In this document: piece after piece, positions 11,780 through 22,529 of the stretch
Layout of the letters: every line of letters begins with the position of its first letter
Position numbering within the stretch: the stretch's first letter is position 1
From: Hygrophila difformis
Taxonomy: Eukaryota; Streptophyta; Magnoliopsida; Lamiales; Acanthaceae
Assembly: GCA_030278955.1 (NCBI GenBank)
Contig: JAOANR010000006.1
Span: 58,618,915-58,682,914, forward strand
Length of the DNA stretch: 64,000 nucleotides
Reading direction: 5' to 3'
The notes under the pieces: generated by a model
What the model saw: the letters and a program-made list of their open reading frames with translations, nothing else
The model's database searches: none
Told to the model about the DNA's origin: nothing
Made by a program: the position numbers and the translations under genes

Positions 11780-14640
11780 GATCACGCACAATGCATGCTC
11801 CTGTTTCACTTTACTTTTCTGACATGTGTCCTGAACACACCCATGTCGCTAGCCACTTCTTGTCGCGGAACCACGTTCAGCGACAAGAGGGCAGTTCAGC
11901 GACATGCGTGTCCAAGAACATGTGTTGTATAAATCTTTTAAAATCCCTGGTCGCAAACCAAACCTGTCGCGGACCCACGGTCCGTGACACAACCACTTGA
12001 TTAGCGACCAAGGACCCAAATACTTGTATTTTATTCTGGGAGGGCTCTGGTCGCAGAACCCCTGTCGCAGACCCACGGTCCGCGACACACTTCATGTTCC
12101 TTGACCAGGAATTATGCCCTTTGTTGGATTCTCATACCTCGTGTCGCGGAACACCTGTCGCGGATCCATGGTCCGCGACACACTCCTTGTTCCATGACAC
12201 GACAACCCTAATTTCCAAAATTTCATTTCTTTCATTTCTTACCTCTCTGTCGAGATCCTCCTGTCGCGGACCCACGGCCCGCGACACAATTCTGTTTCTC
12301 GACAGGCTTGGCACCCTTTTTGCCAAATTATTATTCTCCATCTCACCCCATTAATTAATTGAACCTTTATATTAATATTTTGATGTTGAAATCCAATAAT
12401 CTCAACCCATGATTAATTTGATATAAAGAACTTTGTTCAATTTTCCATTAAAAGACTCTTCTATAAAAATTAAACTCTAATGATCTAAGTATATAATCCG
12501 GACTGTAATTAATTAATTAATTATGGAATGAGTGATTATTTAGACATAATGAGTAATTATGGATTAATTTCCATACCCTTGCATGAGAAACCAATGTCTC
12601 TCATACAAGATGACCCAATAATATTTTCTTTTATTTAGTTTGTCTTTTCCGTATTGTGTGAAACAGCTAGTAAGAAATATAACAGACTAATGTTAGTGGG
12701 TATTCCCACACGGATAAACTAGCTCGTGGTCTGTATATTAGTTACTAGATGTTATTTTGCATGGTCTGGATAGTGGTCGGTGGAAGCCTTGGCGGTTCGT
12801 TCATCCGGGATTATAATAGCTGCTCAGCTGACTCCTATCCGGATACAGTTTCTATTTATTTATCTTAATTTCAAACCCGAATTTCGAGCTGTGATACTAT
12901 CAAACGGTGTCGGTCAACATTGTTTGAGTAGTTTTACAGTAAGAAAACATGTAGGTTTTTCTCTCATTTCACAGATAGTAGAAACCTTGATGATAGCGAT
13001 CACTATCAATTAAGGCTTTCTGCTGACTAGAACCATTTCACCTGGAATAGTTGGGACCTGGATAGCAGATGTTTGCAGTCCAGATAACCCCAGTTATTTT
13101 TGCCATCTTTTTAGCCAAAATAAATTCTTCTCATCTCCGGCTATTTCATCTCTGTGTTTCACATTCTGTCTAAACCCACCTTATATTTTGGGTTATTTAA
13201 TTTTACACTTTTCTATAAACTTATGCATGCTACTATTATGTAACTATTGTGGTCATTATTATTTTGGGATCCTTCCCTTGGACACAGGAGTCTTGATTTT
13301 AATCAGATGTCTCACATTAAATTTCCAACAAAAATTCATTTATAAAATCCGGATCTAAGTAAGGGATAAATTCCACAGTTATGACTAATTCACATCTGAC
13401 TGGGGGTTGATTTTGGGAAATTAGAAGCAGAGTCAGCGATTAGGTCTCACCTAGACTGAAAGGGTCTGTGTCCTTATTGAGAGTCTAGTACCTGTTTAGG
13501 GAATGGTTTTCAAAATCTATTGTTTTTCAAAATTTCTGTATGTTGGAAATCTTATATTAAAAATTGCACTAACTCGGAGTCCACTTGGATTCAGATGAGG
13601 TGTAATAGATAATACTAGAGGAACAACATTCGGGCCTTGGTTATTTTCTAAGATAGGGTTGAGTATTTTCTCAACAGCTATCATCTTCTGCCAAAGCCTA
13701 TTCTTGAGTCCTGTCCGGAACGAACTAATTTAAGTGAACACTGCGAGCGGTTCACCGAGAATAGGGAATTCTTGATCCACACCCGGTCATTCTGACTGGG
13801 GGCTTTCTTTTACTACCAGGGTCAGACTTTCAAAAACCTCCGAGTGATAGGATTTTAAATGCTTTCTTTACCGCTTTCTTTACTGCTTTCTTTAGAGGTC
13901 ACTCGGTTGTATTGAGAGTTGTGTAACTGCTACTAGGACTGAGAGTTAAGGGATAGTTCAGGGCTTAATTAGAATCTTTGGGTGTGGCATGGGGGAATGA
14001 TAGTAGTACTTGACACTTCAATAAATGATTTGTCGGGTGTTGCTTGTCCACCACAGATGGCTAACATACTCTTGCAAGGCATTGCAAGAGGAGTTATAAG
14101 TTTGTGGTATCTTAGAGTTTGTTTTCTTAAGAGCATGTAAACTCTTACTATAAGTACCTGTATGTTAAAGGGAACATGGTATAGAGAGCATGAGAATTAG
14201 CTAACTGAAAGGATTATCCCAAACGAAGATCTGTGTAATTAAAATGGAAGTTTAATTGTGTTTCATCTGAATCTTGTCCAATCTTTATTATTTTCTCCCT
14301 GTCCCTTCTGTCATGTTTTAAATCTGCTTTCCTAGAATAATCTTAACCGCTTTCTTAGAATAATTTTATTGCTTTCTTAGATTAATTTAATTCGCTTTCT
14401 AGAATAATTTTATCTGCTTTACTTCATTGCTTTCATAGCTTAGTTTAAATTCTGTCAAGTAGTTGATAGTCAAAACACAAACTTGAATTGAGTAACCGAG
14501 TGGAAAATCTTAGTAAATGACGTGGGCCCTGCTTCTATCGCACATCCTCCAGTGAACGATCTGGTCTTACTATAAATTACTGCAATTTTTGACACCGTGC
14601 GCTTTCGGGCCACAGTTTCTTAACACGAGTAATAAAAACG
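11780..14640 (+). mobile_element. Second Tat/Athila-like LTR region, diverged
   Basis: The end of this block repeats the architecture of the LTR before it: runs of GCTTTCTT at 13870-13905 and 14330-14440, AGTGAACGATCTGG at about 14552, and GACACCGTGCGCTTTCGG at about 14586-14603. Base-level similarity to 8120-11350 is patchy, so it is probably another element's LTR rather than the partner. No polymerase ORF is present between the two blocks. The left boundary is not defined, and 11351-11780 holds nothing recognisable. Confidence 0.35.
11859..12286. repeat. GC-rich hairpin array with about 100-bp spacing
   Basis: Four 25-base units begin at 11965, 12063, 12156 and 12262. The consensus arms are TGTCGCGGACC and GGTCCGCGACA with a CAC loop, with one or two changes per copy. 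A weaker fifth hairpin (CTTGTCGC with GCGACAAG) spans 11859-11887. Start-to-start distances are 106, 98, 93 and 106 bp. The DNA between units is not obviously conserved. Confidence 0.8.
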
Positions 14641-15070
14641 TGACAACCTATAAATATATCCCTAATCCAACTCCGCCTTCATAAATCGGTTTCATTAAAT
14701 AAAATCGAAAACCAGGAGTATGATCTTTCAGAAAATGCTCATATAAAGGGAATGTGATAAAAGTTTCATGGCGCGGATTTTCATCACATGGAACTATGAT
14801 AAGTTCCATGATGCAAATGGCCAGGAACCTTCAGTGTGACAGACTGAAGGTTAAGATTGAACTATCTATCTCGGCTGCACCGTGGAAGTTGTCAAAAGTT
14901 TCATGCCAGGGAGGTTCACAGCGCCGTTTGAAATCAGAGTATCCCATATGAGTAATAAAAAGCGAAATATATCCTTAAACCCCTTTCCCACGACTCATAA
15001 CTCTTTTCATTTAATAAATTTAACCTGGGATATTTTAGAAATACTCGTGTGACGAAATTGTCAAAAGTTT
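14634..15070. repeat. Diverged tandem block containing TCAAAAGTTTC-like motifs
   Basis: GAGTAATAAAAA occurs at 14634 and again at about 14950, each followed by similar AT-rich DNA (ATATATCC..CATTAAATAAA or TTTAATAAA). A motif close to TCAAAAGTTTC occurs at about 14757, 14892 and 15060. An AGCGCCGTTTG string at about 14919 could be a decayed primer-site remnant. This is a loose repeat without coding potential. Confidence 0.4.
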
Positions 15071-16798
15071 CGCTAAATACTCGTGTAACCAAACGGATAT
15101 TTTTAATTGTATAATCTGGGAACTGTGCTCGTAATCTGATGATTTGTGCGAGCAATTTCGCGAATGCATGGTTGCGCGATGATAATAATGTCACGTGTGA
15201 CCATCTGGTTGAAGCATCAAGCAACACCATAGAGTATCTGAATGGCCCACACGGTGGATCTATAGGTCCACATATATCACCCTGAATTCTTTCAAGAAAA
15301 CTAGGGGATTCTGTTCCACATTTTCTGGTGAATGTTTTACAATCAGTTTCCCTTGGGAGCAAGCAACACATATATAATCATTGTGATGCTGCATTTTTTG
15401 TCCCTTTAATGAATGGCTATGGGATTTTGTAAGGATTCGCCTTATCATTTGGCTTATAGCCTAGGCGATCATTTGGCTTATAGCCGTTTTCGTCTATCAG
15501 GTGATAACTTTTGATCATTTGAGACTTGGAAGATATAAGTGCATTTTTCACAATCAATATTGTCCCCTTAGAGAGCTGAATGTTAGCTATGCTAGAACCT
15601 TATATTTTGTATTTCCACTTATAGTGTTGCCCTTGGGGAGCTGAAGGTTGGCTATGTTATAGCCTTCTATTATATTTGCACTTTCACTTATAGTGTTGAT
15701 ATTTCTATCTCCCAATTTCAGGTAGGAAAAATACCTTTATCACCTTTGAAAACGTATGTAGTACGCGAGATAAAAGTGGTATAACATAATTTAAAGGTCA
15801 CAATAAAATGATCGTATCATTGTATCGTTGAAGAAATTTGCACAGCTTTGGATGGCATATTTAGCATATCAATAATGGCTATTTATAATATTAATAGTGT
15901 CGTCAGCATTTTTTTCAACAAGGTATATTTCAACCAATTTGTGTCAATCATTTTGGTAAACTTGTACCAAATATTTGTCTGAACGACCAATTTTTAATTT
16001 TAGGACTATGTCCTCCTGCCATATTGATAGCATTTTTCTTCAATTTCTTTGCCTTTTCTAGGCACAATTTTTCGCAATTATATTGCCATTTCAGAATCTG
16101 ACTATGTTAGTACGCATGGCCAGACTAAAGATCCATGAAATCTGTTGGTATAACCAAACTAACATTTATGAACCTTGTTATTCATGGTATTCTTACAATC
16201 GCCCTTTTTCTTTCTGCAATCGCAACAACGAATTTAGGGCATGTGATATTGAGAATATCTTCTCTGATATCCTTTTCATTAATATTCTTGTCACATATCT
16301 CAATTGTGACGATATTCTGAACATGATTGAATTGTATCATTTGCAGACTTATAGTCTTGCAATTATTATGGTGCTCATATCTAGCACTTGGGATATTGTT
16401 CAACCTCAGTGATCATTTTATTTCCCATATATAGATCAATATGATCTTTTGACCGTCAATTTTTTTTTCTTTTGCGGTCTTGGCCTATGGCCGTATTTTC
16501 ACTCATAATGGTCTTTTCTAGACACATTGATTCAAGATGTATTTCAACATCCATTCTCTAGGATAAGTAATTATTCCCGGATCTTTCCAACGGCATAAAC
16601 TCTTGTTTTGTCAAATTAGCCATAATTATATTGAAAATAGTATAAATATACTACCTCAGATAACTTCGTTGTAGACTTGGAGATTTTCGGCAGAACCCCA
16701 ATACGAACTTGTATTTTGGCAAACCTCGAACAGAAACCCAACTGGTATTTCAGCAAAACTCGAACAAGACTCGGACTGACAACATCGTGCTGATAACG
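15040..16798 (-). pseudogene. Ty1/copia gag-protease-integrase remnant
   Basis: The region reads right to left. Near 16180-16400 a degraded gag helix region can be followed (VTIEICDKNINEKDIREDI). Near 15440-15560 there are protease-end and pre-integrase traces (NGYKPND). At 15260-15450 a GAG-pre-integrase segment is seen (HHNDYICVACSQGK), leading into an integrase core at about 15080-15340 (ERIQGDICGPIDPPCGPFRY, LLDASTRWSHV). Integrase would insert the element's DNA. The frame is broken by stops and frame changes and ends before reverse transcriptase, so this is a 3'-truncated, inactive copy. A 60-bp segment is tandemly duplicated at 15567-15694 (AGAGCTGAA..CACTTATAGTGTTG). Confidence 0.65.
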
Positions 16799-17062
16799 TG
16801 TTGTAGAATAACCTATTAGCTCACAACTAATATAATTGGTATATAGTGTATAATATATATTGTATATAATAGTGGAAGTAATAAACTGATGAAGAAGAAA
16901 GCAAATAAACGAAATGGAGGAGAAGTCAGATCGATGTGTTATTCATTCAATCACTTGTACATGTATTTATACATTTTGATGAAACTGATTACTCATCAAA
17001 AGTGAAACGTGGCAAGCTAGTAAATGGACAGACATTCACATCTATTCCATACGTGTATAACA
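16799..17062 (-). mobile_element. Copia LTR (5' LTR of the minus-strand element)
   Basis: The block starts TGTTGTAG and ends GTATAACA on the plus strand, giving TG..CA ends and a length of 264 bp. Immediately inside, the minus strand reads ACGTTATCAGCACGA, the usual primer-binding context of many plant copia elements. The element therefore runs leftwards from here. Confidence 0.6.
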
Positions 17063-17173
17063 GTCTTCAATTTATGCTATTTTGATGTGATCGAGTCTCT
17101 ATTCCAATGCATCTGCTATAATAATTATTTAAATTTATAATTTATAGTTTAATTTCAATACAAAGAGCCATGT

Positions 17174-18072
17174 GGGATGACGATGAGGACTAACCAAAAT
17201 GGCAAAGTCCATGACTTCCAACTTTAAGTTGGGGTTCGATTCCCCACTTAGCCATCTATCCCACCCCTTTATTCCCTTTGTGTGGCATAGGCTCTCATCG
17301 AGGGCCGGCTAAGGCCCAGTGGGCCTTAATATAGGCTCCAAAATTTGGGGGCCCAATTGTATTTTTAATTATATATAATAGTTTAATTTTAGTAGGGCTT
17401 AACAGTTCCAACATATATTCGGCCAAAAACCAGTTCCAACATACACTGATTCATTGGGCCCTTGCTTCTTCTTCTTTTTTATTTTATTTTATTTTATTTT
17501 TCTTATAAGCTCATGGGCCCTTGCTTATTAATTACTTCCATAAGGCTTATTTTCTATGTAATATTTTAAATATTATATTAATATATTAATTAATAAACTA
17601 ATAGATACTACTACTTCGAAGTGCTTGTTTCTGTTCGTACTCAAATTGGTTTTGAGGGTCCAAATTATAAATTAATAAAACACTTCATAATTAATAAACT
17701 AAGAAAACACAATTTGGGGTCTAAAAATTGTGTTGTATTCGTGCATTTTCAATTTGTGTTTGTGTATTTCTCTTTTAGTTTTTATGTTATTTTCTTTTGT
17801 ACTCCACTTTCTTTTAGTTTTACTCATTTGTAAAAAAAAAACAAAAAACAAACAAACAAACAAAAAAACCAAGGTCATTGACATGCAATCTTTCCAGTTG
17901 AATTCTTTTGGTTTAATTTATTTTTTTATTATAGTGTCAGTTTTATAAATAATTTTAAACAGTTATAATTAATTTATTAAATATTTTAAGAGGGCCTAAA
18001 AACTTTTTTAGAACAGGGTCTCATAAAATGATTAGATGGCCCTGCTCTCACCACCCTTTCTCTCGCTTCAAC

Positions 18073-18106
<34 letters not shown>
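17174..18106 (+). mobile_element. tRNA-derived SINE, split by a hAT insertion
   Basis: The head has a box A-like TGGCAAAGTCC at 17200-17210 and a perfect box B (GGTTCGATTCC) at 17233-17243. The body stops at about 17299 and resumes at 18045, ending in about 30 A residues (18077-18106). Imperfect target duplications flank it: AAAGAGCCATGT (17162-17173) and GAAGAGCCACAT (18113-18124). Without the insert it is about 190 bp. Transcription would have been by RNA polymerase III. Confidence 0.7.
17300..18044. mobile_element. Non-autonomous hAT element inside the SINE
   Basis: Ends are GAGGGCCGGC and GATGGCCCTG, an imperfect 10-bp terminal inverted repeat of the CAGGGCCGGC type. The flanking 8-bp repeats are CTCTCATC (17292-17299) and CTCTCACC (18045-18052), 7 of 8 identical, as expected of hAT. 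The inside is AT-rich without a transposase ORF. Confidence 0.65.
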
Positions 18107-18107
<1 letters not shown>

Positions 18108-18193
18108 ACAACGAAGAGCCACATTGACACTACATTATTAGCATCCAAAAACAATTCATTGATAAGTCATTTTCATTCATGACTCGGCCATTG

Positions 18194-18622
18194 TCATTCA
18201 AATGCCTTTGTTAGGTAGTTTGTAGCTAGATTAGGGTTACCAAAGCGGGAGATTTCTTTGGATGCATATAAAGTTAATAATAGCGCCTTCAGGGATAGCT
18301 TCAGTTCTTGTCCGAACATCATCAAGCCTTTCTGCAGACAGAGGAAGATTTTTGTTATGGCACAACACAACACCCGCAAGACCAGATGCAGCAAAATACC
18401 AATCTCACTGATTTTTATTCCATCCAGGTCTTTTATGGGAACGGCGTCTTCATCTTCGAAACCATAAATGAAGGGTGAAGAAGACACGGCCAAAACACAT
18501 AGAGCCCAATAAGCAGAAAGACACAAGTCAGTCGAGTCATCTAAGGAGAGTTTGTTTGTTGTAATGATGAGATATTCGTACTCACTTAATTGCCACATAT
18601 ATTTTATATAATGAAAAGGCAT
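18194..18622 (-). CDS. Unidentified 142-residue ORF
   Basis: An open frame begins MPFHYIKYMWQLSEYEYL. It has a hydrophobic stretch around residues 36-55 (AYWALCVLAVSSSPFIYGF) and another around 78-97 (ILLHLVLRVLCCAITKIFLC). No family is recognised, and there is no supporting splice or neighbour evidence. It lies between a SINE and a MITE. It could be a fragment of a host gene or chance. Confidence 0.2.
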   Translation of the reverse strand: MPFHYIKYMWQLSEYEYLIITTNKLSLDDSTDLCLSAYWALCVLAVSSSPFIYGFEDEDAVPIKDLDGIKISEIGILLHLVLRVLCCAITKIFLCLQKGLMMFGQELKLSLKALLLTLYASKEISRFGNPNLATNYLTKAFE

Positions 18623-18668
18623 TATATATATTAAATATTGTTATTAATGCAACTTGTAATGTTTATTA

Positions 18669-18926
18669 CTCTCTCCGTCCCACTTAAAATGTCTTGTTTC
18701 ATTTCTGCAAACAAATCAATGCACTTGTTTGATAGTTAATATTTCAAAATATATAGAACTAAAAATTATGAAAATATATATTCTAAAACTATACGGTTAG
18801 CCGAATCTAACAGAACCGAACTCAACTATTTTTTCCAAATATGTACTTATAATAATATTGAGTCAACGTTGAATAATGAATAATGTCAAAAAGTCAAACA
18901 TGACACTTCTACTGAGACGGAGGGAG
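18669..18926. mobile_element. Stowaway-type MITE
   Basis: Inverted ends CTCTCTCCGTCCC and GACGGAGGGAG are flanked by TA on both sides (18667-18668 and 18927-18928). It is 258 bp, AT-rich and non-coding. These ends and the TA duplication define Stowaway elements mobilised by mariner transposases. Confidence 0.75.
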
Positions 18927-18929
18927 TAT

Positions 18930-21120
18930 TGAATGTGGAGGAAGATTTTCTTGTTTATCCTACTAGATATATCTTGTTTTATTTTTTGGGTGTCATCTTT
19001 ATAATCTTTTGGAATTCAGTTATATAAAATGTGTGATTTTTCTTTCTCGTGTCATCTCATCATCCTTTTAGGCAAATTAATTACTTACGGTGCATAAAAA
19101 AAAGTCAATTATTTCTTTCTGGGGTGTCATTGGGCTAAAGGCTAAATCGAAAATCGATATCTTATTTTTTAAACTCTAGTCAAATATGTTTAATAGATTC
19201 CCTTCCCCAGTATTAGTATTAGCCTGGACGATCTCATATGAGAAATATTACAAAAGTAAACTCGACCTATTAATTAATCCAATGAGGGTATATGATTGGT
19301 TGTTTGAGCTCTGCAGTTCATACTATGCCTATTAAAACCAAACTTGATCCTTTTTTGTTCCATGGTTTCTTAGTGTGACAAAAAGGTTATAAGTATAGCT
19401 CTGAGATTCAGAAAACAAAAGAAAGATGCCCACCTCCACCACCTCGATTATCTCCACACATCTCATCAATATATAGTGCCTTTTGGAACCACTACATACA
19501 CTCTTATGTGTAGAACAATAAAGATTTGCTGCATGAAGAGCTGTTATGGCTGACTCAAAGAAGCAATTAGGCCAATCTCCTATATTTAAAATGGGTAGAA
19601 AACGTTAAAAAGAAGTCTGATGGTAAGGGTCGTATAAAGACTCAAACCAAGGTTGGTACGTAGCCTATGCATGGTTACCATTTTTATCCCAGGACAAGAA
19701 TAATACAAGGAAAAAGCCAAGAATTTCTTAGATGAAGAGTTCACTATATATATGAATCTTTATCAAGTTGAGCTATTCCTAATTGGTTTTCTGATTCAAC
19801 ATATACACAAACAAGCCTATTTATAATATCTCAACATTTGTTTGTTGAAGAAATTCTTACAGCAGAAAAGGGCTTCAAGATGCAACTCCTATTTCAAACC
19901 CTTGCTAGTAGTGCCTCTAAACTACTACAACAACAGGGAAATTCTCCAGCAAACTCGGCCCAATATAGAAGATTTGTTTGGCTATTTAATTTACACTATC
20001 TCGCCTTGACAATTATTTCATTTTATCATAAAATTCAACAGAAACCCAACAATCAGGACATCTCTAGAAATATACATATATAATAATGTAATAACACTAC
20101 TATTTCAAGCACAAAACCGAATAGGAAAATACGAAATCCTCGAATTGAGCGGTCTCATTAATCAATACATATTTTCTACACATTACAGTTCAATCACTGT
20201 GTTTTAAAACAAAATGAAACGCAGTTCATAGTTGAAGTGAATAGTAAGAAGTTTATGCTTAGCAAATGGTCTCTCGTCCAATTTTTTTCTTTTTCAATTT
20301 TTTTTTAAAATATTTTTTTAAATTTTTATTTTTTATTTTTTTTAAATGTTTATTTATTTATTTTTTTACTCTTTTTTTTTTTTTACTTTTTTGATTGCAG
20401 ATGGAATTTTTTTTCTCCTCCAAAATGAATTGAATATTGCTGGAGGACGCAACTAATGCTTTTTGTCCATGATGACGTGGGGTTTTTATCGGATCCGTTT
20501 CTGCAAAATGGAAAGAAGCAAAATAACAAATTCATATTAGCTCATCCAAAAAAAACTAATTCATGTTAAAAATGAGTTTAACTAAATTGTTCTTTCTATT
20601 ACTAAACATCCGTTAATACCATGTGTGCATAATAAATCAAATTAAAGCACTTACACTTTATTGAGTCTTTCAATTTGAACCTTCAGTCTTTTCATTGGAT
20701 GTCTCCCAAATCCAACGCAGCCGAAATCAATTCCTGAAAAACATTTCATTGGTATTTTAAAATAGTATAATTGTGTCATTTTGTGGTTGTTTTTTCACGA
20801 AATTTTATTGGTAAGAAATGGAGTAGCGCATATTGCATAAGTAGTTCACTCATGTTTTCTCAAATAAAATTGTTTTACCAAGCCAATAGTCGTACACTTC
20901 AATGAGGTTTTTAATACCTTCAAATTTCTATAATTGTGATGTCTCTCCCTCCTCGGCTCCAAGGCAGCCAATGTCAATTCTTATAAACATTTCATTGGAA
21001 AGCCAAATTAGAGATAAAACTCCCCATCAAAAGTGACCAATTACAAGGTAGAGTGTATGTTTTTGGGGGAAAAAAAAAGAATTAAATAAGAAATATAATT
21101 CAAAAATAGAATAATACAGT
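18930..21120. other. Intergenic AT-rich DNA with no recognised gene
   Basis: No credible coding region is seen. An 81-codon open frame at 19838-20083 has no recognisable family. 20281-20400 is a T-rich low-complexity tract. On the minus strand, 20666-20760 and 20895-21005 are diverged copies of one block (CCAATGAAATGTTT then GAATTGA..GGCTGC.TTGGA), the first with an AG acceptor-like edge. Confidence 0.5.
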
Positions 21121-21124
21121 AATA

Positions 21125-21643
21125 CACCCCGTCCCAGTTATTGTGTGATGTTTGACTTTTTGACACTGTTCATTATTCATCTTTGACTCAATTTTTTCGC
21201 AAGTATATACTTCCTCCGTATTTGAATGTTAACGTTTGCATAGTAATCACTATTTATTGAGTAGTTTTGATTCGATTTTTTCACACAGTTAGATAAGATA
21301 AAACATAGTCAAGTGTAATCTTGTTAGATTCGTCGAATCACGTAGTTTTATAATACTAAAGTTTTATAATTTTTTATTTTTATAAAATTTGAGATTTTAC
21401 TCTTTAAAAATGTGTATGGGATTGCGTGAAAACATGGAATGTTAAAATTTTTTAATACGGAGGGAGTATATTTGGAAACAAATAGTCGAGTTGGGTTTTG
21501 TTAGAATCGTATGATCATGTAGTTTTAGAATATATTTTACATAAATTTTCATTATATATATGTTGACATATTAATGATTTAAAAAGTGCATTGAATTGTG
21601 TGCAAAAGCCAAACAAGACAAGTTAAATGGGACGAAGGAAGTG
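21125..21643. mobile_element. Stowaway-type MITE (outer)
   Basis: Ends CACCCCGTCCCAG and GGGACGAAGGAAGTG are flanked by TA (21123-21124 and 21644-21645). The element is interrupted by a second MITE at 21210-21466, and without it would be about 260 bp. Confidence 0.65.
21210..21466. mobile_element. Stowaway-type MITE nested in the outer MITE
   Basis: Ends CTTCCTCCGTATT and AATACGGAGGGAG are flanked by TA at 21208-21209 and 21467-21468. The body carries the AAGTGTAATCTTGTTAGA-like core shared by several other MITEs in this window. Confidence 0.7.
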
Positions 21644-21645
21644 TA

Positions 21646-22440
21646 ATACCCCAACCCATCTGATCTTGAGAACTGGAAGTACCAGTTGGGTTGAGTTCTC
21701 TTTAGCATCAAATGTCCGGATTATCAAAAGGTTTATGTGGCTTCCCATTACCTGGAAGGGGAAGCGCTACATTGGTGGAGGACCTGCGAGAATGACCTAG
21801 TCGCTAGGCCCGGGTTCAACTGGGAGCAGTGCACGGAGGCTCTGAGCTCACACTTCTATCCACCACATGTCTTGAAGGCAAAAAAGTTGGAATTTCTGGG
21901 TTTGAGACAGATGGAGAGTATGAGCGTGACAACCTATCACGGAAAGTTCGTGGAGCTGATGAGGTATGCTCCGGAGGTTATGCCCACTGGTAGGGATGAG
22001 GTCCATCGATTCATTTTGGGTCTCAGGGCTGGGATTAAATCTTCATTTGGGTATCGAGCTAATACACTTTCTGAGGCATTCGATCGGGCCCTGTATGTGG
22101 AGGAGAGCAGGGCTGAGGAACGTCAGCAGTGGAAAAGTAGGAAGAGGCATTGGGACTAGGGCCGTGAGGGACATAGAGGAGGCGATCAGACGGGTCAGCC
22201 CGCTGTTAGGGGTCGCCGTGATGGTGGCCGTGCTGATGTGGGCAGGGGTGGTGGTCGTGCACGCTACCTGTTCATGAGGTTAGTCCCGATGGGCGACCGG
22301 TGTACCGTTGCTGGATTTGCCACGAGGTGGGTCATCGCCGAGCGGATTGCCCGCATGCTGGCAGGGATACACCGGTTCTGGCTAACAGAGGTGGCAGATT
22401 GAACATCCTGGACCGTGCGGAGGCGGATTGCCGGGATGAT
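21646..22440 (+). pseudogene. Chromovirus 1 gag (5'-truncated)
   Basis: The readable capsid region starts abruptly after a MITE and carries gag hallmarks: ASHYLEGEALHWWRTC, FNWEQCTEALSSHFYPP, RFILGLRAGI. A zinc knuckle C-x2-C-x4-H-x4-C (CWICHEVGHRRADC) sits at 22309-22350. TGA near 21690 and TAG at 22157-22159 interrupt it, and the frame changes before the knuckle. The N-terminal part and 5' LTR are missing. Gag would package the element RNA. Confidence 0.7.
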
Positions 22441-22529
22441 GTTCTTGCAGGTGTGTTTTAAATTCCTGCAATTGTTTATTTTCTTTTCGTTTTGCTCTAT
22501 GTTTGTAAACTTTGTACCCTGTTTAGGTA

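Noticed and set aside
11859..12286. CRISPR-like array of palindromic repeats
   Set aside because: Plant nuclear DNA, imperfect repeats, irregular 68-81 bp gaps, and no cas genes. It is an LTR-associated repeat.
17195..17250. tRNA gene
   Set aside because: Boxes A and B are present but no cloverleaf folds. The body, A tail and flanking repeats show a SINE.
17730..17948. Hydrophobic small ORF
   Set aside because: T-rich DNA inside the hAT element yields Phe/Leu runs by composition.
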